From Pelagophyceae sp. CCMP2097 (taxonomy: Eukaryota; Sar; Pelagophyceae): 49,528 nucleotides of DNA. The stretch is taken from NCBI GenBank assembly GCA_026770575.1, contig MU657192.1, positions 13,758-63,285 on the forward strand, in the 5' to 3' direction. The notes beneath the pieces were generated by a model that saw only the letters and a program-made list of their open reading frames with translations, made no database searches and was not told where the DNA came from. The position numbers were made by a program, and so were the translations under genes. This document shows positions 11,758 to 22,300 of this stretch, piece after piece; position 1 is the first letter of the stretch; the number at the start of each line of letters is the position of its first letter.

Positions 11758-14124
11758 TCACTTGATGACGAGGACGGGCAGCGAGGAGTGCGTCAGCACC
11801 TTGTTCGTCTCAGAGCCTAGCACCGGGGCCTCGGCGGGGTGGCGTCGACGAGGCGTGCGTATGGTCGGAAAAAAAGGGACCGGAGAGGAGTCCCCGCATA
11901 TGGTCCGTGTTGACCGGTCCGCATAGGTCCCAGGCGGACCGGAGAGCGTCCGTCTAGCCACCGCATGGGATCTCAAGAGCCCGTATTGGATAGGTTGAAT
12001 CCCATAAAGGCTTTATGGGACCCATACGTGCACGGGCCCGTACGAGGAGCCTTGCGAGGGCGAGGGATGTCCAGAAGGGGTCTTGGAACGGACCGTGCCT
12101 CTTGCATGGGCTCGTGCAAGGGCCCGTTTCGAGGGGTCTTGCAAAGGACCGTGCGGTGGGCCTCGTAGGGGGACGTACGAGGCCTTGCAAAGAACCGTGC
12201 GAGAGGCCCACCCTCGGACACAACGAGAAGAGGCCACAGAGACGCAGAGAGAAGGGCCCGTGCGAGGGTCCTTCCAAGGCCCATGCCCCTCAGGGTCCTT
12301 GCGAGGGCCTGTGCGAGGCGCCTTGCAAAGGCGCGCGTTTCCAAGGGAGCCTTCTCCGGCCTTTCTTCCAGGCTATGGCCCACGATAAGATTTGCTACTT
12401 GTTGAAAGACGGGAGCCAGGGCCCGTCCAAGAGGCCTTCACAAGAGACCTCGCAAGGACCCTTTTCGAGGGGTCTTGAAGGGACCATGCAAAACCCTCTC
12501 GAGGGGCCTTCACAAGAGACTTTGCGAGAGGCCTCGCAAGTACCCCTGAAAGAGGCCTCACAATGGGCCGTACGAGGGACCGCGCAAGGGACCGTGCAAG
12601 GGGCCGTCCGAGGGCCCATTAAAGGCCCCGTGCACGGAGTCGGGACTGGTCAAGGAGCTGTGCGACGGCTTGTGCGAGGGGAGTGTCCCAAGTGCCTTCT
12701 CCAGGCCCTCTCTAAAACACCTCTTCGATCCCCCGCCTCGACCACGGAAGCGCCATTTCCAGGAAAAGAGGGGCCGCGCAAGGACCCGTGCCTCACAGGG
12801 GACCATACAAGAGGGGTTGCCCACGGCCCGTGCGAGGGGGTCCGCACGAGGGACCTTGCGAAGGGCCGTCCAGAAGGGGACTTGGACCGCCCAGAGGCCT
12901 CTTCGGGGTCCGCGCAGGAACCCGCGTGTCGAGAGACCGGGGGGCTTGCAAGGGCCCGTACAAGGGCATCGTGTTCGAGGCCCGCCCTCCGACCGCACAA
13001 GGGTTCGTCAGAGGCCCGCCGAAGGGCCCGTACAGAGGGACTGCTAAAAGGCCCGTGCGAAGGAACCGTGTCAGGGCGCTGGTCCTTTGCAAGGAAGGGA
13101 CCGTGCGTAGCGGTTTGCGAGAGCCCTTCGAAAAAGGCCTCGCAAGCGACCGCGCAGAGGCCCTGACCGCCAAAAGAGCAAGGCCCCTCTTCAAGGACCC
13201 GGGCAAGGATCACAGACGAGCCCAAGCGGGAGCCCGTACGGGATGCATCGTACTTACCGATGAGGAGCGCGGACAGGCCTCTGCGCCCGTGGGAAGCCAT
13301 AACTATGGCATCGCAGCCCTGCGCCTTTGCCACGTCCAGGATGCCGACCCACGGCGCGGCCGAGGGGTAAGTCAAGCCCTGGGCTTCGACCTGCGGCAAA
13401 GCGTGGCGCGCGAAACGGAGAGTCGACGGCTGCAGAGGGGCGCCGAGGCCCGTTGTCGTGGCCCGTCTCCGGGCCGTCGTCGAGGGTGCGTCTCCGGGCC
13501 GTCTCCGGGCCGTCGAGGGTGGGTCTGGCGAGGGCCGAATGGGGACTCACGCCGGCTTCGTTGGCGTTGGCCACCGCGCGGTCGACATGGTGCGCAGCCG
13601 CCGTCTCCTGGGCATCGAACCACGCCTGGGGGACCACCGGCATCGACCCTAAAGATTCGACGCTGCGAAAGCGCGAGAAGGGGGCTTTCGGCGGTTCGGA
13701 CGTCGGCCTCTACGTGTCACGGACCGAGCCGCCTCGCCCGCCCCCGCCAGCCGCGCACCGTGGAGGTCCACGAGGCCCACGTAGGGGAAGGGCTGCTTCA
13801 CCGCTACCGCGACGAGGGTGGCCTGAGTTTTCACAGTCGACGGACACGCAACATGGAAACGTGGAATAATCCCGACACACAAACAAAGCGCCGACCGGAC
13901 GCGCGCCTCGCGGGGCCCGCATATGGGGGCGCCCCCAAGGGCCCGCCGTTTGGGCCGGCTCGAAGCGGTGGCGTTTATCTTGAAAACTTTCTCGATGATC
14001 TTTCTCCGAGTCGATGAACTTCGGTGAAACGCGCCTTGGTACACTTGGCCAGGGCCACGGCGGCGTCTACGGCCTTATCGGAGCACTCAGAGCCGTCGGT
14101 CGGGACGAGGATCTTGGTGTACAT
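11758..14124 (-). CDS. Universal stress protein (UspA fold), five exons
   Basis: Minus-strand exons are 14124-14020, 13822-13759, 13648-13551, 13390-13258 and 11816-11758, together 459 nt for 152 aa, the typical single-domain Usp length. Phases agree at every junction. The protein opens MYTKILVPTDGSECSDKAVD, has VAVAVKQPFPYVGLVD and a central AWFDAQETAAAHHVDRAV helix, then DVAKAQGCDAIVMASHGRRG, and ends SETNKVLTHSSLPVLVIK. The G-2x-G-9x-G(S/T) ATP-binding pattern appears as ASHGRRGLSALLIG|SETN, split by intron 4. Donors are GTTCAT, GTGCGC, GTGAGT and GTAAGT. Intron 4 is 1441 nt and array-filled. Usp proteins are stress-linked nucleotide-binding proteins; the role here is by family only. Confidence 0.9.
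11960..13257 (-). mobile_element. Array element filling USP intron 4
   Basis: 12-bp repeats (minus-strand unit about GGCCCTCGCACG) are bounded by non-array ends. One end at 13225-13257 reads GATGCATCCCGTACGGGCTC on the minus strand and begins within about 10 nt of the 5' splice site. The other, at 11960-12030, reads on the minus strand ACGTATGGGTCCCATAAAG. Both ends resemble those of the 30325-31770 element, so this may be a transposable or copied unit. Confidence 0.65.
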
Positions 14125-14880
14125 GATGGCGCGTTCTCACTACTCGAGGAGTCGAAAATGATTCCGATTCGCAGCAGAGCCGAACGAAAGAATCGGGCCC
14201 GAAACCTTTTGGGGGGGGCGAACGTTGCGATCCATTGGCCTGGTGCGCGGGGGCGCGCCGGGCGCGGGCCGGGCGCGGCGCCACGCGCTTTTCTTCGAGG
14301 CCGCGCGCGATGCCCATCGTCCCGTCCGGCGTGATCGTTTGCGATCTTGAGAGCGCGGAGCCCGCTGTTGTTTGCGAGTCTGTGCGATGCCTGGATCCTC
14401 TGCGCGCAGTAGCGGCCGCGGTGCGCCTCGGCGCTGAGCGCCTTATTCGCTGCGACGGTGCGCGTCAGGGACCTCCGGGGTCCCGAGAAAGGGCCCCGAG
14501 AAAGGGCCCGAGAAGGGTCCCCAACAAAAGGATTCATGCCATGCTCTCAACGTGGCCGTCGACTGGGGGATTCTCGTTCCGAACTATGCATGTCCAACAC
14601 CGTCCGGCCAGCGTCGGGACGCACAGGGCTTTTAGCAGGGCGCCGGAAGCCTTTTACTATCTAAGAACTGTACCTTTCGAACTGATATCTGATACAATTG
14701 TAGTAGCCCGCGGTTCCGTTTTTTTATTTGCGATGCTCTTGAAACAAAGCCATTTACGATAAAAAGTAGCGCGTTGGACGCGCCTTGAAGCCGCGGTTCC
14801 GAATCTGGTCCTCTCGTCGTATTTAGCGGCCTTTGAAACGGGTTGACTCGTCGTATTCAGCGGCCTTTGAAACCTGGGTC
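14125..14880. other. Intergenic upstream of USP
   Basis: No gene is recognised. A short 12-bp-like array (GGGCCCCGAGAAAGGGCCCG) lies near 14465-14520. It probably contains the USP promoter; I cannot point to a TATA box. Confidence 0.4.
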
Positions 14881-15365
14881 GCCGCGCAGTCTATGGGCTT
14901 ATGGGGTCTAGCCGACCCAATATGGGGTATGGGGCCCCATATGGGGCCCCATATTGGGTCCCATGGGGCGGCGGGGTTCCAGCCGGCGCGCGTCGCCGGC
15001 CACGTGCCGGCCGGACCCTGACGCCCAACCTTTTCCGCCGCGCCGGCCCAAGTCTCCACGTGTCGAGTACTCGAGGTCCGTCGCGCTCAGCGCGCCGACG
15101 GGCCGGCGCGACAAGTCCATCTCATCGACCTCGGCCACGTCGGCCATGTCAGTGCCAGTGGCCTCGAATTCTAATGGCGCGCGCTCGTCGGTTTCGTTAA
15201 ACACACACCGTCAGCGTTTCGTTAACGGAAACTGTTCGCCGAAATTCCAGAGTGGCTTCCGTATGGGGCCCCACGGGGCCGTATGGGGTCCAACCTACCC
15301 AATATGGGCTTATGGGGCCCAATATGGGGCCCCATACGGCGACCCAGTTTGAAACGGGTTGACGC
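14881..15365. repeat. ATATGGGGCCCCATAT palindrome cluster
   Basis: Two clusters, near 14895-14970 and 15260-15345, are built of TATGGGGCCCCATATGGGGC words. Inverted flanks TTTGAAACCTGGGTCGCC (about 14868) and GGCGACCCAGTTTGAAAC (about 15338) bound a ~490-bp segment, so the whole could be a fold-back element. No coding sense is seen in it. Confidence 0.55.
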
Positions 15366-15592
15366 ATATAAGAAATGCTACCACGTGACCGCGACGGCGG
15401 CGCGAACACGCCGATACCTCCATCGGAGTGTCCAACCAACGTACAAAAAGGTGCCATTTGAGGAACGTTCTTTTAGCAGTAACGGACCAACAAATCCTTG
15501 GGGATAGGGGGGCCCTTATCGAGGCCGCGGGAGGCGCGGCCGGGGCCCCGCTCGGCGATGTGGCACCGACATGGCTGCATCGGGCGCTTGGA

Positions 15593-16642
15593 TCAGCCGG
15601 AGGCGCGTGCCACAAGGTGCCGCGAGACATTTGCCGCCACCTCCGCAGCGCCGGCGTACCCCTCTGCCGCCGCGCGCTTGCAGAGGCGCAGCGCCTCGTC
15701 GAGGTCCTGCGGCACGCCGTGGCCGTTTGCGTGACACGCGCCGAGGTTGTAGAGCGCTCGTGGATGGTCCTGCGCCGCGGCGAGCCTGTACCACTTTACA
15801 GCTTCGTCGTACGACTGGGCCACGCCCTCGCCGAGGAAAAAAATAAGGCCGAGATTGAATTGGGCGCTAGGATGTCCTTGATCTGCTGCGCGTCGATACC
15901 ACTGCACGGCGGTCTTGAAGTTGATCTTCGCGCCGTAACCAAGCTGATAACAATCTCCCAGATACGTCTGACCTCGTGCATTGCCTTGCGCCGCCGCGAG
16001 CTCATACAACTGGAGCGCCCGCTTCATGCTCTTCTTGAGACCATGCGTTCCTCCACCGTACGCGCCTCCGAGCACCACCTGCGCAAAGGCATTTCCCTCG
16101 TCCACGTGCTTCTGCAGCCGGCTAACCACCTCTGCAACCGACTTGGTGACTGGCTCGCGGCAGAGCGGGCATCGCTCGTCGTACTGGATGCACTTGCCGG
16201 CACATCCCCTGCAGATACTCTTACAGCAGCAAGAATAAAATGTTCGTCCGGCAGGATCGACCGGCATCAGGTCCAGGCAGATGGCGCACGTGCCACGCCA
16301 GTCCGGCGTGCCGTCGTTCAGCGCAGTGGCCTTGACCAACGCCGTCTATCCAACAGCGGGTAAGCGTGCTGCCGCCTTTAAACCAGCTGCCGGCGCGACG
16401 TCCTCGACGATGGCCGGCTCCTCCTTGGGCTTCTTTTCCGGCATGAGCGAATCGAGGAGGCGGTCCTGGAAGTCGGCTGCCAGCTTTTTGCACTGCGCCT
16501 TATGCCCGCCCTCGTGCCAGTCGACGAGCTGGCACTTTTTGGAGCAGTAGTGGCGCGATTTGCACTTGGTGCAGTGCTTGCCGCCCGGCGCGTCGCAGAC
16601 GCAGCAGGGCTTCGGACCTGTGGCCTTCAGCGGCTCGTCCAT
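15593..16642 (-). pseudogene. MYND-RING-Sel1 repeat protein with one in-frame TAG
   Basis: The frame runs 350 codons from ATG at 16642 to the stop at 15593, broken once by TAG at 16348-16346. The N-terminal part holds a MYND zinc finger: CCVCDAPGGKHCTKC, then HYCSKKC and HKAQC. After the TAG come a RING-like finger (CAICLDL, CCCKSICRGC, CPLC) and about four Sel1 repeats (AVQWYRRAADQGHPSAQFNL, AVKWYRLAAAQDHP). Both parts share one frame, so a single nonsense change, read-through or assembly error explains it. No phase-compatible intron removes the TAG. An ATG at 16681 is also in frame; 16642 has the better context (GCGATGG). By family this is a protein-interaction or ubiquitin-ligase-like scaffold. 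Confidence 0.82.
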
Positions 16643-17096
16643 CGCGATCGTGCGGGCGACCTGTGTGAATTCGAAGATCATGAAGCGACTGCAGGATTTC
16701 TGCCATTTGGAACGAGGGCCGACTGACCGGGGGCGGGCACTCCCGAGCGCCTCGGAAGCGACGGGCGCGACGGGCGTCGCGGCGGCGTGAGCGGCGGCGC
16801 TGTGGGCAAGCCCCGGGTTACCCGGGGGCCCGGGAAGATGGCCTGGCCGGGCGCGGGATATCGGGACGTCTGCGTGTGTGCGCGCACCGGGTCTGTTTAG
16901 CGACTTTTACTTTAATCGATCAACTGTTGTAGGATTCCTACAAGGCAGTCCAAATCAAATCAGCCTCCAATGACGTTAACATTTTTTTAGGTCCGTTCTA
17001 GTTTTCTCGTGAGATTTTATTGGGTTTTTATTGTTTTTCAATCAAGTCCAAGTTATCGACCAAAAGGGCAACGTATTTTAGCGATATCCTATCCAC
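16643..17096. other. Intergenic, nothing recognised
   Basis: GC-rich to about 16900, then AT-rich. No coding frame with a domain is seen. It probably holds the promoter of the MYND-RING-Sel1 gene. Confidence 0.4.
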
Positions 17097-17229
17097 CCTA
17101 TCGACCGGAAAGTGTAGGAGACCTAGCTCGAGGGAGGTTTTACGACGGTCACATGGGGGGGCCGCCCCCCCATGTCATCGTCGAAAAACCTCCCTCTAGC
17201 TAGGCCTCCTACACTTTCCGGTCGATAGG
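17097..17229. repeat. 65-bp near-perfect hairpin with CCG loop
   Basis: The left arm 17097-17161 starts CCTATCGACCGGAAAGTG and ends in seven G. The right arm 17165-17229 starts with seven C and ends CACTTTCCGGTCGATAGG. Only a few mismatches interrupt 65 pairs around the loop CCG. This could be a young fold-back MITE or an endogenous hairpin RNA precursor. It is intergenic. Confidence 0.92.
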
Positions 17230-17896
17230 TTTTTGGCAGGATGTTCGCCCAAAAAATCGCCAAAAACGGCTGATCTAATTTGGACTGAAGGGAGGTCCAA
17301 CATGAAACGGATTCTACTCACATACAAATTTCTCGGGCTACAAACGAGGTATGGGGCCACTTTTGGTCGCTACGGCGCGGGCTGATGGCGGCGCGGTCCC
17401 CGACGAAGGAAGTTTGTTTACGGGCTCGGTCCGCCGAGCGTGAATCCGCTTTCAAGAATAAAACGGTGTGAAACTTGACACTATTTTCTTGTAATTGCGG
17501 GTTTGCATGGGCGTTTTAAGTGAAATGAAGCCCATAACTTACAAAATGGAGCCCATGGCCTAAATTTTGGGTGAAATCCCGAACCTCCATGGGCCACTAG
17601 GTCGGACTCTGGCGATGCCAAGGCCTACAGCCGACCCCAATGAAGCGGCAGGGAGGTGGAACTCAGACGAAGACAACAAAAACCCACCTCAAACCAGCTT
17701 TTGGCGACGCTGAAATCGAGATTGCGCGCGGTATACACGAAAAACGGGAGAGTTCCACCTCCAGCCCGACACCTTGGGTCGAGCCGGACATGTCCAGCCA
17801 CTCAAAGTCTTCTCAAACGTGCTGTGGAGGTTCGGAAATGAGCGGCATTTTCATGTTGAACCCCCCTTGTACATGTCTTGGGCCCATTCATTAATA
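17230..17896. other. Intergenic, nothing recognised
   Basis: Several short ORFs overlap here without recognisable motifs. The word ACGAGGTATGG occurs both here near 17343 and near 11231, which hints at another small dispersed repeat. Confidence 0.35.
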
Positions 17897-18040
17897 TTGG
17901 ACGCGAAGACGGGCGCGCTGCAGAGAACGTTCGAGGGGCACACCAGTCGACCCATGTGCTGCGCGTTCTCGTTGGACGGCACGCGAGTCGTGACGGCCAG
18001 CGAAGACAAGACGGCGCGGCTCTGGGCCACCGCGGTCTAG
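17897..18040 (+). pseudogene. Orphan WD40 repeat (gene relic)
   Basis: One complete WD40 repeat reads DAKTGALQRTFEGHTS, CCAFSLDGTRVVTASEDKTA, RLWATAV, then TAG. It matches the repeat style of the two WD40 genes at 33 and 37 kb. The preceding sequence is AT-rich, with no other repeat and no convincing acceptor. It is likely the 3' remnant of a deleted paralogue, or less likely a last exon. Confidence 0.65.
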
Positions 18041-19390
18041 TGTCGTGCGGGCGGTGCGCGGGTCGGCCGGCACCGGCGTCGCTCAAATTGCGCAGTAAGC
18101 CTTATTCTATATAGCCCCTCCTTTCAAAGCTCTGGTACGCGGAGGGACACGAGAGGTGCTGGCAATCAAAGGTCGTGGGCGGAGAAGCGGGTGGAGAGCA
18201 GGGGTGGCATTCCTGTTTAGGGCCCCCCTCGCTCGTGAGTTGCCGTCACTCGAGTGGTTCGTCGACCGTGGAGTGCAGGTGCATCCGTGGCTGGCTAGCC
18301 GAAGATCCACCCTCTGGGTAGGGCTGGCCCAAAAGGAACGACCGGCAAACCCGAATCAAACGTCGGCTGGTCTGGATCGACCGGTGTGTAAGCCGGATTG
18401 GTTCTCGCCCATTTCATAAGAAGCCGCATCGGTCGATCCAGACCAGGCCCTTTGAATGGCGTCTTTTAGCTCCCAGGCTGGATCGGAAAAAGCGCTACGC
18501 GGTGCGTGGTGTTGGGGACAAGGGTCAACGACAGGAGTGGATGGGTTTTCCCTCAAAGGGGCGATCGACAGGATCGAAGATAATCCGGGCAAGAGTCGGC
18601 GCTGTATCGACGATACTTGGGCATTTCCCGGTGGTATTTTGGTATTTTACTTTAAACGGATCTCCAACGGAACTCAACAGCATATTAATGCGTTCTGGGC
18701 GGGGATTTCTCGTCTTTTGAGGCGCTCATCCGAAGCCCCCCGGACGATATCGAGCTCTTCCACCGGCAAGTATCGACGCTCCGTTTTTTAAAAAACACTG
18801 GCGAGTCTCGATCGATAGCATGGTAGCCTGTCGTTGACCCTTTGTTGGGGACGCGATGGTATGGATCGGCCGGTGCCCCGGGACGGCCATTTCAATAGGG
18901 TCCGCTCGAACACGTCGGGACCAGGCCCTTTAGTTGGCGTCCTCCAGCCCTTGCGAGAGTGCCTCTTCCGCATGTGTGTTTTCAAGGGGCGAACCATCTT
19001 TTGAAAGCAAGATGGCCACGCACCTGCCCATAGTCCAGGATACGCTTGACTTGACGCCCAAAAACTCCGTCTCATTCGAAGAACGGCGAATTGCAGTCCG
19101 CTTGCACCGGTGTTGCAGCAGGAGCCAAGCCGGTACAAAATATTTTTGCAGCGACCGCGGTTGAAAAAGCCGTCGCTGGGGACCCCGCCGCGGGCGCCTG
19201 TTGTGCCTCGGTGAAGTCAGTCACAGACCGGTGACGGACCATGTCTTCATTTTGACCCGCCAAACTTTGGCGCGGTGCAGATGGGCTCTAAACGAAGGTC
19301 AACATGAAAAATTGATTTTCTCACATCCGAGGCATTCGGCGAGCCTTCTTCCGCCCGCTCGCACCGCCGCATCCGCCCTGCTGCACCGCC
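18041..19390. other. Intergenic region with a 15-bp inverted repeat
   Basis: The perfect arms GGTCTGGATCGACCG (18369-18383) and CGGTCGATCCAGACC (18430-18444) flank 46 nt. An 88-codon frame at 18156-18419 has no recognisable domain. The end of the region should carry the promoter of the transporter gene. Confidence 0.45.
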
Positions 19391-22300
19391 ATGACGGCAA
19401 ACGGCGTCCCAAAGGCGGCCGTGGTCATGCCGGCGGTGGGTGTTCAAATGCAAACGGAAAAGGCCACGAGCGGTGGGCATTCCGACGCAGTTTTGGCGTC
19501 GCTCAACGGCCGAAAACGCCTCACAGGAGTATGCATCGCCGGGGCCGCCGTCTTGTGCGTCACGCCAGACGCCTCGTTGGCGCATTGGCTGCAAAAGGTG
19601 GGAGGCAAAACCCTGACCGTTGCCGCAGCGTCTAGTCAACAAACCCGCAAGTGCGGCAGACCGAAAAGTCCCCCGTGGCGGGCATGTGTGGCGAAGCCGT
19701 GCGGGGCGGCGGTCGAAATGGCGACTGTCGAAAGGGGTCCCTCGAAGGTCCCGTGCGACGCCCCTCGAAGGGTCCGACAAAGGCCCCTCTAAGGCTCTGT
19801 GTGACTCCTATGTGGAAAGTCCCCCAGGGACGCTATACGGTCCGTAGACGGTCCTTTCGACGGTCCGATGCGCCCCCACGATCCGACAGGGGTGGAGACG
19901 GCCCCCCGACGGTCCCTCGACGGCCCCGCACGACCCCTGTGCGGACAGACAGTCCTCGAGGGCCCCTCGACGGAGGACCTCTGCGGTCTGAGACGGACCC
20001 GGGGCGGACCAAGTGCGCCCCCCACGGGCCGATGTTGCGCCCCCCACGTCCCGACGGGGGTGGTCCTCCTCGGCCCATTGATGACCCAAGACGGACCTTG
20101 GGCGGCCCATCCTCGACGGTCCAGAGACGGCCCCTCAAAAGGGAAGAACCCGGGTTAGTTTCATGCCGCCAACGGGCTCGCCCCGAGCCCGCAGGAGCAG
20201 GGACGGTGTATTCGGGTTTTCAATCTGTGCCGCACCCTCGGGTCGCGAGTTTGTCGAGATACCTAACCAGTCTTCGAGAGGTTGGGTTCGGCCCACGACC
20301 AGACCCGGCGGTTCGACGGGTCGGCCAAAACGCGCAAACCCGGAAAACCCGCCCCGCGGGTTGAATGGCAAACCCGAACCCGTCGCTGCGCCTATCTCCG
20401 GCTCCTCGAGACGTCCCCTCGAGACGATCCCTTTCGAAGGCTTCTGTAGACGACCCCTCGAGTCGACCTCTTTCGACGGCGTTCGAAAAAGTGCCTTGAG
20501 ATGACCCCGGAGACGGCCATACGAGACGGTGCCTTTAAACGGTGCCTCGAGACGACCCTTCGAGACGGCCCCTCGAGACGGCCCCTCTCGATGGTCATTC
20601 GAAACGACGCCTTGAGACGGCCCCTCGAGAGGCTCGGACGCCCCCTCGGATGGTCGCTCGGGCGGTCCCTTTGACAAATCCTTTGGACACTTCCCTTTCG
20701 AAAGGTCCTGGAGGCGGGCCCTCTGTGACAGTCGCTTTGATTGGCGGCCCCTCGACGGTCCCTTGGACGGTCCTTTCGACAGTCTCTTCGACTGCAGCCT
20801 CTCTGCGACGTCCCATGAACGGGCCCTCGGACAGTCCCTCGGGCGGTCCCTCGGACGGTCGTTTGGATGGTCCCTCGGACGATCACGTGGGCGTTCCTCT
20901 GGACAGTTCCTTTGGACGGTTCCTTGGGCCGTCCCTCGGACGGTCCCTCTGCGAAAGTTCCGTGGACGGTCCCTTTGACAGTCCCGTCGACCGGCCCCTC
21001 GACCGGCCCCTCGTCGGTCCCTTTGAGGCAGTCCCGTGGAGGGTCTCTCGGACGGTCCCTTGGGCGGCCGCTCGGCTGTCGTCTCCTCGACTGCGGCCTC
21101 TCTGCGACGTTCCCTGGGCGGGTCCTCGGACGGTCGCTCGGACGGGCCCTATATCAAACGTATGGCATCCCGTGCGAGGAACGGTAAAGGGACCCCGCAA
21201 GGAACACACGTCTCTGGCAAGGAACCCTGCGTGGAGGCTTGATAGGGCCCTTCAAAGAGGCCTTGATAGTGACCGTGCAGAGGCCTTGGCCGCCAAAGAG
21301 GCAAGGGCCCGTCCGTCTGGCTTTTCAATCTGTTCTGCACCCTCGGCGGTCGCGGGTTTGTTTGGGTTTCATCTTCTCGGGCCGGGTTCGGGTTAGTGCC
21401 ATGGCCAGACCCGCGGGTATACAGGCAAGGCCCAAACGCGCAAACCCGGCAAACCCGACCCGCGGAGGAAAGGGCGCCCCTGCTCCGGCCTCCGAGCCCG
21501 TCTCCGGGCCTGCCTCCGGGCCCGTCTCTGCATGTTCCACGGCCGCAGAGGACCGTCTCCGGGACCGTCTCGAGGACCGCTTCGAAGCCGTCTTGGGTCC
21601 GTCTCGAAGACTGTCGGGGCCGTCTTGAGGACCCTCTCTCGAGAGCCGTCAAAAGACCGTCTTCATGACCCTCGTGAGGGCCGTCGTCGTGAGACCGTCT
21701 CGAAGACTGTCTTGGGGCCGTCTCGAAGACTGTCTCGAGGACCGTCGAAGACCGCCTTAAGGACCGTCTTAAGGACAGTCTCGAGAGCCGTCTTAAGGAC
21801 CGTATCGAGGCCGTCTCGAGGACCGACTCGAGGCCATCTGGAGGCCATCACAAGGACCGTCTCGAGGTAGTCTTGGGGCCGCCAAGAGGCCGTCTCGAAG
21901 AACGCTTCGAGGGCCGCCTCGAGGACCGTCGTGAGGACAGTTGCGAGGCCGCCTCAAGGCCCGTCTCAAGGACTGTCTCGAGGCCCGTCTCGAGGACTGC
22001 CTCGAGGACTGTCTCGAGGACCGTTCTTAGGGTCGTCTTGAGGACCGTCTCGAGACCGCCAAGAGGGCGTCGAAAGGGCGTCATGATGCCCATCTTCAGT
22101 TCCGTCTCCGGACCGTCTCCGGGGCGTCTCCGGCCCCACCTCCGAGACCTTTGCAGCGTCTCCGGGCCCGTCTCTGAGACCGTCTCTGAGACCGTCGACG
22201 GAAACCGCCTCTGGATTTGCCTCTGGGCCCGTCGACGGACCGTCTCCGGGACCATCTCCGGGACCATCTCTGGGACCGTCGACGGGACCGTCGACGGGAC

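Noticed and set aside
12015..14017. Two long plus-strand ORFs (383 and 409 codons) across the USP gene
   Set aside because: They are antisense to array repeats and to the clear USP exons on the minus strand, and contain no domain.
18156..18419. 87-codon ORF with a few protein-like residues (ELPSLEWFVDRG)
   Set aside because: No domain, no consistent start and no supporting neighbour, so not enough to call a gene.
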